NCBI GenBank assembly: GCA_002307095.1
Contig: DBTO01000218.1
Location: 1-16,867, forward strand
Length of the DNA: 16,867 nucleotides
From: Sulfurospirillum sp. UBA1314
GTDB lineage: Bacteria > Campylobacterota > Campylobacteria > Campylobacterales > Sulfurospirillaceae
Reading direction: 5' to 3'
This document shows, in pieces, positions 6,762-14,290 of the stretch. The notes beneath the pieces are model-generated. The model was not told where the DNA came from and made no database searches. It saw only the letters and a program-made list of their open reading frames with translations. The translations under genes and the position numbers were made by a program. Positions within the stretch are counted from its first letter, which is position 1. Every line of letters begins with the position of its first letter.

Positions 6762-7649
6762 ATGCTAAAAAAATTAACTTTTTTTGCGGCACTGAGTACG
6801 GCTATGTTTGCCGATGTTTCCGTTACAACAACCATATTTCCACTGTATGATGTTGTTAAAAATATTGGTGGTGATAAGGTGAAACTGACCAATCTCGTCC
6901 CTTTTGGTGTGGAAGCGCATGAGTTTGAGCCCAAAGCAAAAGATATCGCCAATCTTTCAAAGAGTGATTTTTTCATCATCAGTAGTCCTGTGTTTGAGCC
7001 TTGGAGTAAAAAGGTTATTAGCTCTCTTAAGATTCAAGATAAAACCATCGACATGAGCCAAAAAGTAAAACTCCTTGACATGAAACACGATGAGCATGAG
7101 GCGCATGGACACGAGCATAAAGGCAGTTACGATCCACACTATTGGTTGAGCATCGATAATTACATCAGTGTCGCCAAAGAGGTTGCTACACTTTTAAGCA
7201 GCAAAGATGCTGAAAATGCGAAAGTGTATGAAGCCAATTTGGAAGCGTATCTTGCAAAGCTTCAAGCGTTAAAAACGGATTATGAGGTTTTAAAAAGTTG
7301 TAAAAACAAAAAAGTCATCGTCAACCATGACGCTTTTGAGTATTTGGCACACGAGTATGGCATCACCCAATACTCCATTTCAGGCATGACACCCGAAACC
7401 AAACCTTCACCCAAACAGATCGCCAAATTAATTGACATTACCAAAAATGAAAAGATCAATACAGTCTTTTTTGAAGAGTTTGCAAGTGACAAAGTAGCAA
7501 AATCGATTGCAAAAGAAGCCAATGTCAAAACAGATGCGTTAAGACCGGTTGAGAACATTACCGTGGCTGAGAGTAAAAAAGGGATTGGCTATATCGATAT
7601 CATGAAAGACAATTTAGTCAAACTCCGCGGTGCTATGGACTGCGAATAA
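6762..7649 (+). CDS. znuA: Zinc ABC transporter substrate-binding protein ZnuA
   Basis: This 295-residue periplasmic cluster A-I binding protein has a signal peptide (MLKKLTFFAALSTAMFA, cleavage near residue 17). Metal ligands expected for the family are H53 (EAHEFEP), H126 (DPHYWLS), H189 (VNHDAFEY) and an acidic residue around E238/E239 (FFEEFAS). A histidine-rich loop at 109-119 (HDEHEAHGHEH) just ahead of the second ligand is the mark of zinc-specific ZnuA proteins and is shorter than in many relatives. Two cysteines (C180, C294) could pair. It delivers Zn2+ to ZnuB/ZnuC. AAGGAG (6750-6755) supports ATG 6762. It has its own promoter and operator although it lies only 74 nt after znuB, which allows higher expression of the binding protein. 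Confidence 0.94.
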   Translation: MLKKLTFFAALSTAMFADVSVTTTIFPLYDVVKNIGGDKVKLTNLVPFGVEAHEFEPKAKDIANLSKSDFFIISSPVFEPWSKKVISSLKIQDKTIDMSQKVKLLDMKHDEHEAHGHEHKGSYDPHYWLSIDNYISVAKEVATLLSSKDAENAKVYEANLEAYLAKLQALKTDYEVLKSCKNKKVIVNHDAFEYLAHEYGITQYSISGMTPETKPSPKQIAKLIDITKNEKINTVFFEEFASDKVAKSIAKEANVKTDALRPVENITVAESKKGIGYIDIMKDNLVKLRGAMDCE

Positions 7650-7670
7650 CCCATTTTTCATTTCCTTTTT

Positions 7671-7709
7671 ACGTTTACATGTAAAGTCATTTGGCTTTAC
7701 ATGTAACGT
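7671..7709. repeat. Inverted pair of TTACATGTAA palindromes between convergent genes
   Basis: ACGTTTACATGTAAAG (7671-7686) and CTTTACATGTAACGT (7695-7709) pair with a single bulged base around an 8-nt loop. The pair sits between the ends of znuA (7649) and the oppositely directed HxlR gene (7714), so it would serve as a two-way terminator. A short T-run (7666-7670) precedes it on the plus strand, and TTT at 7692 is in the loop. It is the same repeat family as 3635-3669. Confidence 0.82.
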
Positions 7710-7713
7710 TCAT

Positions 7714-8088
7714 TTAAGAGCTTAAACACGATCCTCCATCAAGTGCTTCACCTGGTTTCATATGCTCACTCCCCCACTGATACATCAAACTTAAAATGGG
7801 TATAAGTGTTTCGCCCTCGGGGGTGAGTGAGTATTCTACTTTGGGAGGCACTTGGTTGTACTGCTCTCTGTGAATGATATTATGGCTCTCGAGCTCTTTG
7901 AGTTGTTGACTTAATGTTTTGTGCGCGATGGGCTGTAGCATCTCTTTTAAACGATTGTAGCGAATGACTTTTAATTCAGATATCTTCCACAAAATAATCC
8001 ACTTCCACTTTCCCTCCAAAATCGACATCGCATAATACATCGGGCATTTTTCATATTTATCACTGAAATTTTCCATTTTTTGCTCCAT
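7714..8088 (-). CDS. HxlR-family winged-helix transcriptional regulator
   Basis: The 124-residue product is a typical HxlR protein: a conserved cysteine at residue 15 (KCPMYYAMSILEGKWKW), then the winged helix with RYNRLKEML, HKTLSQQLKELE and the wing VEYSLTPEGETLIP. HxlR dimers often sense aldehydes, quinones or oxidants through this N-terminal cysteine and control neighbouring oxidoreductase genes. The flavodoxin-fold gene read the other way from the shared 101-nt spacer is therefore the likely target. The ATG at 8088 has AAGGGAAG upstream. The candidate operator at 8103-8117 overlaps the gene's own TATACT -10-like hexamer (minus strand, 8110-8105), which suggests autoregulation. The C-terminus ends GGSCLSS with a second cysteine. 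Confidence 0.9.
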   Translation of the reverse strand: MEQKMENFSDKYEKCPMYYAMSILEGKWKWIILWKISELKVIRYNRLKEMLQPIAHKTLSQQLKELESHNIIHREQYNQVPPKVEYSLTPEGETLIPILSLMYQWGSEHMKPGEALDGGSCLSS

Positions 8089-8102
8089 TACTTCCCTTTT
8101 GG

Positions 8103-8117
8103 TTAGTATATAACTAA
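8103..8117. promoter_or_regulatory. Candidate HxlR operator, TTAGT-N5-ACTAA
   Basis: TTAGTATATAACTAA is a 5+5 bp inverted repeat around ATATA, placed between the divergent genes and overlapping the regulator's likely -10. Known HxlR/YodB operators are dyads of TACT/AGTA type of similar size. A second small dyad, ACTTAAGT, lies at 8132-8139 near the -35 region of the oxidoreductase promoter. Confidence 0.45.
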
Positions 8118-8151
8118 AAAGTTCATTCTATACTTAAGTCATAAATAACCC

Positions 8152-8157
8152 TATAAT
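8152..8157 (+). promoter_or_regulatory. -10 box (TATAAT) of the flavodoxin-fold oxidoreductase gene
   Basis: A perfect TATAAT lies 32 nt ahead of the ATG at 8190. The hexamer at the -35 position (TATACT, 8129-8134) is poor, which fits a promoter kept weak until its regulator changes state. The ribosome-binding site AAAAGGAA is at 8177-8184. Confidence 0.6.
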
Positions 8158-8189
8158 TCAATTCAACAAAATTGATAAAAGGAATACCG

Positions 8190-8873
8190 ATGAAAATTTT
8201 AGCGATCAATGGAAGTCCACGCAAAAATGCCAACACCGCAACTCTGCTTCAAAAAGCGCTCGAAGGTGCCGCAAAACAAGGAGCGCAAACCGAGCTGATC
8301 CATCTTTACGATCTTAACTATCATGGGTGCGTGAGCTGCTTTGCTTGTAAACTCAAAAATGGGAAATCCTATGGAAAATGCGCTCATAAAGATGAGCTCA
8401 CACCGCTTTTAGAAAGCCTACGAGACGCAGATGCCATTCTTTTAGGTTCACCCATTTACTTTGGAAATATCACTGGCATGATGCACTCTTTCATCGAACG
8501 ATTAGCCTTTCAATACACTATTTACGATGTCAATTACTCCTCTTTATTCCCCCGAAAAATACCCATAGGGTTAATGTACACGATGAATTTAGATGAAAAA
8601 CGGATGCGAGAATGGGGTTATGTGGAAGCGCTACAAGGTCTTGAAAAAAGACTGGGGAGTATTTTTGGCTCTTCTGAAGCACTCTACGTCAACGACACCT
8701 ATCAGTTCAAGGACTACTCCAAATACGAAGTCACTGCCTTTAGTGAACCCCACAAAGCGCAAAGGCGTAAAGAGGTATTCCCAAAAGATTGCGAGAAAGC
8801 GTTTGATATGGGAGCACGCTTTGCCACACAAGGTGTTTCATCTACGTTTTGCAGTGAAATGGCTCCGCATTAG
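8190..8873 (+). CDS. Flavodoxin-fold NAD(P)H-dependent FMN oxidoreductase with a cysteine cluster
   Basis: The 227-residue protein begins with the FMN phosphate-binding loop INGSPRKNANT (residues 6-16) and has the second flavin loop GSPIYFGNITG around residues 88-98, the classic NADPH-dependent FMN reductase/flavodoxin fold (COG0655-like). Cysteines C47, C50, C53 and C64 (CVSCFAC, then KCAH) give a C-x2-C-x2-C-x10-C arrangement reminiscent of iron-sulfur flavoproteins, though many plain flavodoxin-like reductases keep similar cysteines. It probably reduces quinones or other electrophiles in the cytosol. I chose ATG 8190 because the AAAAGGAA ribosome-binding site is 6 nt upstream; a TTG at 8172 in frame precedes the ribosome-binding site and was not used. 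Regulation by the divergent HxlR protein is inferred. Confidence 0.85.
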   Translation: MKILAINGSPRKNANTATLLQKALEGAAKQGAQTELIHLYDLNYHGCVSCFACKLKNGKSYGKCAHKDELTPLLESLRDADAILLGSPIYFGNITGMMHSFIERLAFQYTIYDVNYSSLFPRKIPIGLMYTMNLDEKRMREWGYVEALQGLEKRLGSIFGSSEALYVNDTYQFKDYSKYEVTAFSEPHKAQRRKEVFPKDCEKAFDMGARFATQGVSSTFCSEMAPH

Positions 8874-8883
8874 AAGAAAATGT

Positions 8884-8923
8884 GCGTTTACATGTAACCT
8901 TAAAAACTTTTACATGTAAACGC
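8884..8923. repeat. Inverted pair of TTACATGTAA palindromes, perfect 14-bp stem
   Basis: GCGTTTACATGTAA (8884-8897) and TTACATGTAAACGC (8910-8923) form a perfect 14-bp stem with a 12-nt loop, followed by TTTT on the plus strand and preceded by GAAAA, giving short U-tracts both ways. It lies between the convergent ends of the oxidoreductase gene (8873) and the SapC-family gene (8941) and is probably their shared terminator. Confidence 0.87.
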
Positions 8924-8940
8924 TTTTAGAGTTAGAAAAC

Positions 8941-9630
8941 CTATAAGCCCAATCGTCTAATATTGCTCAGAGAAATCAGATGCGCTGTGATAAAAGGCGT
9001 CGCTCCTTTTTTGCAAATGTCGAGTTTTTTCTTCTCACTGAGATGATTGAGCTTTTCTTCATTGATCGTGAAAAAGCCATTAATCGTATGCGATTTTCCT
9101 TCCTCGTCAAGAACATTGGCACTTTTTTCCACCAAAAGTTCCCATGTTTCTAACTCTTTGATCAAAGTGTTGCACGCTTGCAATTCGCCTTGGAACCGAA
9201 TAAGAAAATCCAGCGTATTTTTAGCCAAATCACTCGGTGTTTTATCGTCTTTAAACAAGGCTCTTGCTTGGTTGGATGCGTTCAAATCTTCCAAAGCCTC
9301 CTCTTCAATACCTAAAGAAAAGCCTTCCTTCCCTTCATTTTGAACCAAAATAAACGGATAACGCCTCAAAAATGCCGGAAGGTATTTTCCTTTTTTAAAG
9401 CGACGATTCTCATCCAAATAGACATTTTTATCGTTAAATCCCAGTAAAGCAATGGCGAGCCAATCCCCTTCTTTATTTTTAGCAAACAAAATCGGATAGT
9501 CCTTGCACGCTTCGTAAAACTCTCCAATGCCCAAAGGCACACTGATCGTCGTTTCTAAGTTGGGATAATGAATAGCGTCATTGACGGCTTTGGTTTGATC
9601 TTGCGGTTGGTTGATTATATGCAGTGCCAT
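8941..9630 (-). CDS. SapC-family protein of unknown function
   Basis: The 229-residue product matches the SapC family by its layout: an N-terminal VNDAIHYPNLETTISVPLGI segment, the VYLDENRRFKKGKYLPAFLR and RYPF block around residues 83-107, an FSLGIEEE strand, and a C-terminal TINGFFTINEEKLNHLSEK. The family is named after an S-layer-linked Campylobacter gene, but its biochemical role is not established; it has no signal peptide or catalytic motif that I can point to. I start it at ATG 9630 because GAGGAA lies about 10 nt upstream and family members begin near there. An ATG at 9672 in frame falls inside the probable -10 box. It is a single-gene unit with its own promoter and a repeat-type terminator. 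Confidence 0.82.
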   Translation of the reverse strand: MALHIINQPQDQTKAVNDAIHYPNLETTISVPLGIGEFYEACKDYPILFAKNKEGDWLAIALLGFNDKNVYLDENRRFKKGKYLPAFLRRYPFILVQNEGKEGFSLGIEEEALEDLNASNQARALFKDDKTPSDLAKNTLDFLIRFQGELQACNTLIKELETWELLVEKSANVLDEEGKSHTINGFFTINEEKLNHLSEKKKLDICKKGATPFITAHLISLSNIRRLGL

Positions 9631-9667
9631 GATGCGATGTTCCTCTGATAATAGTAATATGAGAGGT

Positions 9668-9673
9668 ATCATA
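9668..9673 (-). promoter_or_regulatory. Probable -10 box (TATGAT) of the SapC-family gene
   Basis: The minus strand reads TATGAT from 9673 to 9668, giving a start near 9661 and a leader of about 31 nt that contains the GAGGAA ribosome-binding site. The -35 is weak. The solo palindrome at 9697-9708 lies just upstream of where a -35 would be. Confidence 0.45.
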
Positions 9674-9696
9674 ACATTTTAAGGACAATTTTTCAC

Positions 9697-9708
9697 TTTA
9701 CATGTAAA
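9697..9708. repeat. Solo copy of the TTTACATGTAAA palindrome
   Basis: TTTACATGTAAA is a perfect 12-bp palindrome and the only copy in the window without a partner nearby. It lies in the 132-nt gap between the diguanylate cyclase gene (ending 9763) and the start of the SapC-family gene (9630), about 24 bp upstream of the latter's probable -10. By position it could bind a regulator; alone it makes only a weak hairpin. Confidence 0.75.
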
Positions 9709-9735
9709 CACTTGAGAGATCAAAATCTGGTGAAA

Positions 9736-9756
9736 TTTTGGAGTTTATCACCAAAA
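9736..9756 (-). terminator. Weak hairpin after the signalling operon
   Basis: On the minus strand, TTTTGG (9756-9751) and CCAAAA (9741-9736) flank a 9-nt loop 6 nt after the stop codon of the diguanylate cyclase gene, followed by TTTC. An alternative pairing TGGTGA/TCACCA uses the same bases. The stem is short, so this is only a candidate terminator. Confidence 0.3.
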
Positions 9757-9762
9757 GCTATC

Positions 9763-11091
9763 TTATGCTTCTGCTTGTAAAATGGTTGAGTGCATCATCA
9801 AAGAAGTGAAAAATTGGAATTGATTGCGTCCTCCACTTTTTGAAGCATACATAGCAGCATCGGCATTACGAAGGAGAAGTTCAGCATTTTTACCATCTTG
9901 CGGAAATAAGCTGATCCCAATACTACACGTACTCATTATGGTATGCCCATTCAAGATAAAAGGTTCTTGAAAAAGCTCTTGAATTTTGTTGGCAATTTTA
10001 CCAAAATAGCTACTGTCTATACCATTTTCAATAATTAAAACAAATTCGTCCCCACCCAACCTAGAAAGTGTATCGCCTTTGCGAATAGCTTTTTTCATCC
10101 TTTTAGCAACTTCGATGAGCAACGTGTCACCATTGCTATGACCGAGCAGATCATTGACATCTTTAAAATGGTCCAAATCAATAAAAAAGACACCAAACAT
10201 CTCTTTTGAGCGGCTTTTATGTTGAATGGCTTGCTCAATTCTATCCATCAAAAGGCGTCTATTGGGTAAATGGGTCAGAGGGTCATGCATCGAAATATGA
10301 GACAGTTTTTCGGTTTCTGCCATCAAACGATCTTGAATGGTAAGATATTTCGTCACATCATGCACAATTTCCAAATAAGCAATGATCTCACCTTTCATAT
10401 CTAAAACAGGACGCATGTGTACTTCAACATGCTGCTTATTTCCCTTTTTATCTTTACGAATATGGCGAAGGGTAACGGGTTGTTTTGTTTTTTTGACAGT
10501 CTCCATGGGGCAAGCGCTACCATCTTCCGAACACGCAGGCATTGTTTTTTGGGACAGATTAAAGCATTTATTCGCCAAACAAGAGTCATCGATTCGCTCT
10601 TTTGCCGCTTCATTCATCATCGAAATCGTATAATTAGGCTCGATATAAATGATCGAATCAGGGATTCCATCGATCATCGCTTGCGTCATTTCACGCGTTG
10701 TATTGAGTTTTTTCTCTAGGGTAATAATCCGAGCCATTTTTTCTAAAACGTGCAATAACTGATAAGGGTCTGTCGGTTTTAAAATATAACTATCGACATG
10801 CAACGCGATACTTTGTAACAAAAGATGGGCATCGCTAAAGGCAGAATTAACGATAATAGGAAACGATGGATGCGTTTGACGAATGCGTTCAATCATCTCC
10901 AAACCACTCATACGAGGAAGCTGCAAGTCGGTAATCAGAACATGCGGAGTGTGTTTTGCAAAGAGTTCTAACCCCTCTTCCGCACTCCGTGCGATGATAA
11001 CCTCTTTAAAATAATCCCCAAACGCATTCATAAAAGAACGAACGGTTGAGGCATCATCTTCGACATACAAAAGGGTGAGTGATTTAATCAT
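9763..11091 (-). CDS. Response regulator with REC, PAS and GGDEF domains (diguanylate cyclase)
   Basis: The 442-residue protein has three parts. REC (about 4-120) has acidic residues E11/D12/D13, phospho-acceptor D55 (LITDLQLPRMSG), S83 and K105 (ILKP). A PAS domain (about 135-250) carries four cysteines (C170, C175, C186, C193) ending in a CP pair. GGDEF (about 265-430) has an intact LGGDEF and an upstream inhibitory-site RKGD five residues before it, so it should make c-di-GMP and be product-inhibited. Its ATG overlaps the last 8 nt of the upstream kinase gene (ATGATTAA), so the two are translated together and the kinase is the obvious phosphate donor to D55. No output other than c-di-GMP is visible, and no EAL domain follows. 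Confidence 0.93.
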   Translation of the reverse strand: MIKSLTLLYVEDDASTVRSFMNAFGDYFKEVIIARSAEEGLELFAKHTPHVLITDLQLPRMSGLEMIERIRQTHPSFPIIVNSAFSDAHLLLQSIALHVDSYILKPTDPYQLLHVLEKMARIITLEKKLNTTREMTQAMIDGIPDSIIYIEPNYTISMMNEAAKERIDDSCLANKCFNLSQKTMPACSEDGSACPMETVKKTKQPVTLRHIRKDKKGNKQHVEVHMRPVLDMKGEIIAYLEIVHDVTKYLTIQDRLMAETEKLSHISMHDPLTHLPNRRLLMDRIEQAIQHKSRSKEMFGVFFIDLDHFKDVNDLLGHSNGDTLLIEVAKRMKKAIRKGDTLSRLGGDEFVLIIENGIDSSYFGKIANKIQELFQEPFILNGHTIMSTCSIGISLFPQDGKNAELLLRNADAAMYASKSGGRNQFQFFTSLMMHSTILQAEA

Positions 11092-14000
11092 TACGGGTCA
11101 CCTGTAGTGTAATTTCAGTTTTCATGCCATGAGGGATTGATTCCATGCAAATGGTCCCACCCATGCTATTTTCAACGATCATTTTAGACATATAAAGACC
11201 TATGCCCGTGCCATCTTTTTTCTCTTTGGTCGTAAAATAAGGCTCAAACGCACGACTGATGATTTCATTAGATGCCCCACCACCGTTGTCTGTGATGGTA
11301 ATCAAAGCACTCTCTTTTGTGCCATGTTCGACGCCAACACGGATAAATCCACCATTACGTTTTTTGCGTAAAATGGCATCTTTGGAGTTGTTGAAAATAT
11401 TAATAAGCACTTGTGCAAACTCATTTTCATACCCAAAGATCTCAAATTCTCCCTTATCGTCATAGTAAATCGTAATACCATGATTTTTAAGAGAATCCTG
11501 AAGGAAAGAGATCGTTTTGTCGATCACAAAGGAGAGTTTGAAAAGTTTTTTCGCTTTATTGGGATTGAAAAAATCTCGAAAATCATCAATCGTTGTAGAC
11601 ATATGCTGAATCGTTTTTTGAGACTCTTCCACAAAGGTGTGAAAAAGTTCTTGATTGACCTCATCGGTATGAAATTTTTTATCAATGGCAAAAAGATTGA
11701 GAGCAAGGGAGTTCAGCGGTTGTCTCCACTGATGCGCAATATTGCCGATCATTTCTCCCATACTAGCGAGTTTAGATTGCTGGAACATAAGCTCTTGGTT
11801 ACGGATAATATCCGTTTTATCGGTAAAACCGATAATGACACCAAAATCATCACTGGAAAAATTAATCGACTTGATTTGGAACCAATAGATGCGATTGTCG
11901 ATGACTAAGTCGTATTCTACTTCTGTTTTATGCTGTACAGCATTTTTAACATTCTCAAACAAATCAGGAATGGAGACCAAAGCATTGATAATAATTTCAC
12001 TGAGATTGATTTTATGCGTATAGTTTATGTTAAAGAAACGCTCCATTCCCTTAGTATGAAGGAAAAGGTCGAGGTTTTTGTCTAAAATCAAAACATCGGT
12101 ATTGATCACTTCGACCACTTTATTGAGCGCTTCATTGACAAATGCCAGCTCTTTGTTTTTGTGTTCAAGCTCATCGTTGACGGTATGAAGCTCCTCATTG
12201 GTACTTTGGAGTTCTTCATTGGAAGTCTCAAGCTCCTCATTAGTGGACTGAAGTTCTTCATTGGTACTTTGAAGTTCTTCATTGGTGCTTTGAAGTTCTT
12301 CATTGGACGTTTCAAGCTCTTCGATGGTAATTTGAAGTCGCTCTTTGAGGGCGGAGAGCTCATTTTCCAAAATGCTCACATCGTTAATGTCATGTATTTG
12401 CATTTGATGTGAAAGAAGAACCGATCGATCGGTTTCATTGATTTCGTCGAAAATAATAAAATAGCTATTTTCTGCAAGTTTATTTTTAGGAAGGGGGAAA
12501 ACGCTAATCGTAATATAGACACGATCATCCGTAAGTGGCAAAAGGCGGATTTTTTTTGAAACCGTGACATGTTCATTTTTGACCGCTTCGTTAAGCGTTG
12601 CCCGCAAATCAAGTCTGAGAAAATCGGAAACTTGTTTATACACATCATTGGTCGCTAAACCGCTGGGGTGTGAGATGTATTTATTTTCCCCTTTAAAAAA
12701 TAAAATGCCACCACTAGAGTCAACAACAAGACCATTTTGAGCAAAAAATCCCGCTACGGCATTATTAATCGAGCCGTTAATATCGAGGGCATTGACTTCG
12801 TCTCGCAATTTTCGAGAACCGCGTTGAAAATCTTTTTTTTGAAAATAAGCCAGCGCTTCAATGTCAATATTGCCCATATCATTTGATTTGCGGTATATCT
12901 TATATTTGTTATCAATAATCGCAAAAATAGAAGTGAGATTTCCGATGGTCTCCGAGAGTCCTAAAAACATCAACCCCTGATAACGCAGTGCATATGAAAA
13001 AATGCTGAGGACTCTTTGTTGCAAGTCAGAGTTAAAATAGATCAAAAGATTGCGGCAACTCACCAAATCAAGATTGAGAAATGGTGGATCTTTAATCACA
13101 TCGTGCTTTGAAAATACGATCATATCCCGTATCGATTTGATCGGTGTAAACCTATGGTTTTTTTCAACAAAATAGGTTTCGAGAATCGTAGGGTCAACCT
13201 CACTAATCTCTTCTTCGGCAAAACTTCGACTGCGTGCTTCATCGATGGCTTCTTCACTCACATCAGTTGCAAAAATAGTGACTTTTTTGGTCATTTCCAT
13301 TTTCTTTAAGAGTTCACTCATAATAATGGCTAATGAATATGCTTCATCCCCCGTAGCGCATGCAGCTATCCAGATACGCAGGTGGTTGTCGAGTTTGTCT
13401 TTTAAAAGAGATTCCATTTCTTTGGATAACGCTCTAAATGCTTCCTTATCACGAAATAACGAGGTGACGATAATCAAAAGCTCTTTTTTGAGGTTCATAA
13501 TTTCAGCATGGGAGCGCTGCAAAAGATCGATATAATCATTCACACTTTCCGATTTCGTATCGATAATGCGTCGCTCTAAACGACGGTGGATCGTATTTTC
13601 TTTATAGTCACTAAAATCGACTTCACTTTTTTGATTGAGCAGACGAAGCACTTTATCCATATTGTCTAAAAGGTCAAAGTGACGATCAAAATATTTGGGA
13701 TCATCAATCGCATACGGAATCCCTTGGGCTAATAATTCAGCAGGAAGTACTGCATCAACGGCATGGGTATCGATGGCTGCTTTTGGCATTGAAAAGTATT
13801 TGGCATCTTCGTTTTCTGCAAGCGCAATTCCGCCTGCTTGTTTGATGGCAACAATGCCCTCAGCCCCATCACTTCCTGTACCACTCAGAATTATCCCAAT
13901 CGCTTTTTCTTTTTTTTCAAGCGCTAAGGATTTTAAAAATCGATTGACAGAGGGTTTTGGGTAGGGCTTGAGCGAAGGAGTAACGAGTTTAAAATGCCCC

Positions 14001-14287
14001 TCTTCAATCACAATATCCGAATTGGGAGGACAATAATAAATATGATTTGCCAAAGGTTCAAGATCATCGCTCACAGCGATAATAGGGATTTTTGAAAAGC
14101 GCTCCAGCAGCGTACCTAGCAACGTTGGCTGTTTAGGATCGAGATGCTGAACAATAACATAAGCGATTCGACTTGAGGGTTCGATATTTTGAATAAATTT
14201 TTGGAGTGCCTCAAATCCTCCTGCACTCGCGCCCAATCCCACGATCGTTAAATGTGCATAGTCGTTCGTTGCCTTTTTTTTCGCCAT
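11084..14287 (-). CDS. CheB-CheR-PAS-coiled coil-PAS histidine kinase hybrid
   Basis: The 1067-residue cytosolic protein chains several modules. A CheB-type methylesterase (about 12-190) has the catalytic triad S21 (GASAGG), H48 (VQHLDP) and D140 (SGTGSDG) and lacks the usual receiver domain. A CheR-type methyltransferase (about 205-468) has the SAM loop AACATGDEAYS and SCRNLLIYF. A PAS-like domain follows (about 508-618), then a long coiled coil (about 639-727) built from NEELQST heptads, a second PAS (about 722-830), and a histidine kinase with H852 (AHQWRQPLN), N967 (NNSKDA), DNGGG and GTGIGL. The architecture is a known hybrid class of unclear target; free CheB/CheR activity on chemoreceptors is possible. 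It starts 3 nt after the LOV gene with AGGATG overlapping that gene's end, and overlaps the diguanylate cyclase gene by 8 nt. Confidence 0.94.
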   Translation of the reverse strand: MAKKKATNDYAHLTIVGLGASAGGFEALQKFIQNIEPSSRIAYVIVQHLDPKQPTLLGTLLERFSKIPIIAVSDDLEPLANHIYYCPPNSDIVIEEGHFKLVTPSLKPYPKPSVNRFLKSLALEKKEKAIGIILSGTGSDGAEGIVAIKQAGGIALAENEDAKYFSMPKAAIDTHAVDAVLPAELLAQGIPYAIDDPKYFDRHFDLLDNMDKVLRLLNQKSEVDFSDYKENTIHRRLERRIIDTKSESVNDYIDLLQRSHAEIMNLKKELLIIVTSLFRDKEAFRALSKEMESLLKDKLDNHLRIWIAACATGDEAYSLAIIMSELLKKMEMTKKVTIFATDVSEEAIDEARSRSFAEEEISEVDPTILETYFVEKNHRFTPIKSIRDMIVFSKHDVIKDPPFLNLDLVSCRNLLIYFNSDLQQRVLSIFSYALRYQGLMFLGLSETIGNLTSIFAIIDNKYKIYRKSNDMGNIDIEALAYFQKKDFQRGSRKLRDEVNALDINGSINNAVAGFFAQNGLVVDSSGGILFFKGENKYISHPSGLATNDVYKQVSDFLRLDLRATLNEAVKNEHVTVSKKIRLLPLTDDRVYITISVFPLPKNKLAENSYFIIFDEINETDRSVLLSHQMQIHDINDVSILENELSALKERLQITIEELETSNEELQSTNEELQSTNEELQSTNEELETSNEELQSTNEELHTVNDELEHKNKELAFVNEALNKVVEVINTDVLILDKNLDLFLHTKGMERFFNINYTHKINLSEIIINALVSIPDLFENVKNAVQHKTEVEYDLVIDNRIYWFQIKSINFSSDDFGVIIGFTDKTDIIRNQELMFQQSKLASMGEMIGNIAHQWRQPLNSLALNLFAIDKKFHTDEVNQELFHTFVEESQKTIQHMSTTIDDFRDFFNPNKAKKLFKLSFVIDKTISFLQDSLKNHGITIYYDDKGEFEIFGYENEFAQVLINIFNNSKDAILRKKRNGGFIRVGVEHGTKESALITITDNGGGASNEIISRAFEPYFTTKEKKDGTGIGLYMSKMIVENSMGGTICMESIPHGMKTEITLQVTRND
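12164..12304 (-). repeat. 21-bp in-gene tandem repeats encoding NEELQST heptads
   Basis: Residues about 662-708 of the kinase hybrid repeat NEEL-(Q/E)-(S/T)-(T/S/N) with a strict seven-residue period, encoded by 21-bp units around TTCTTCATTGGTACTTTGAAG on the plus strand. At least six units are seen, differing by a few bases. They form a coiled coil whose length could change by whole heptads without a frameshift. Confidence 0.85.
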
Positions 14288-14290
14288 TGT

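Noticed and set aside
8172..8189. TTG start for the flavin oxidoreductase
   Set aside because: It lies before the AAAAGGAA ribosome-binding site, and ATG 8190 opens directly into the FMN loop.
9631..9672. ATG 9672 as the SapC-family start
   Set aside because: It would overlap the probable -10 box, and the later ATG at 9630 has a GAGGAA site and matches the usual family start.
12164..12304. CRISPR-like or intergenic repeat
   Set aside because: The 21-bp units are contiguous, in frame and encode a clean coiled-coil heptad.
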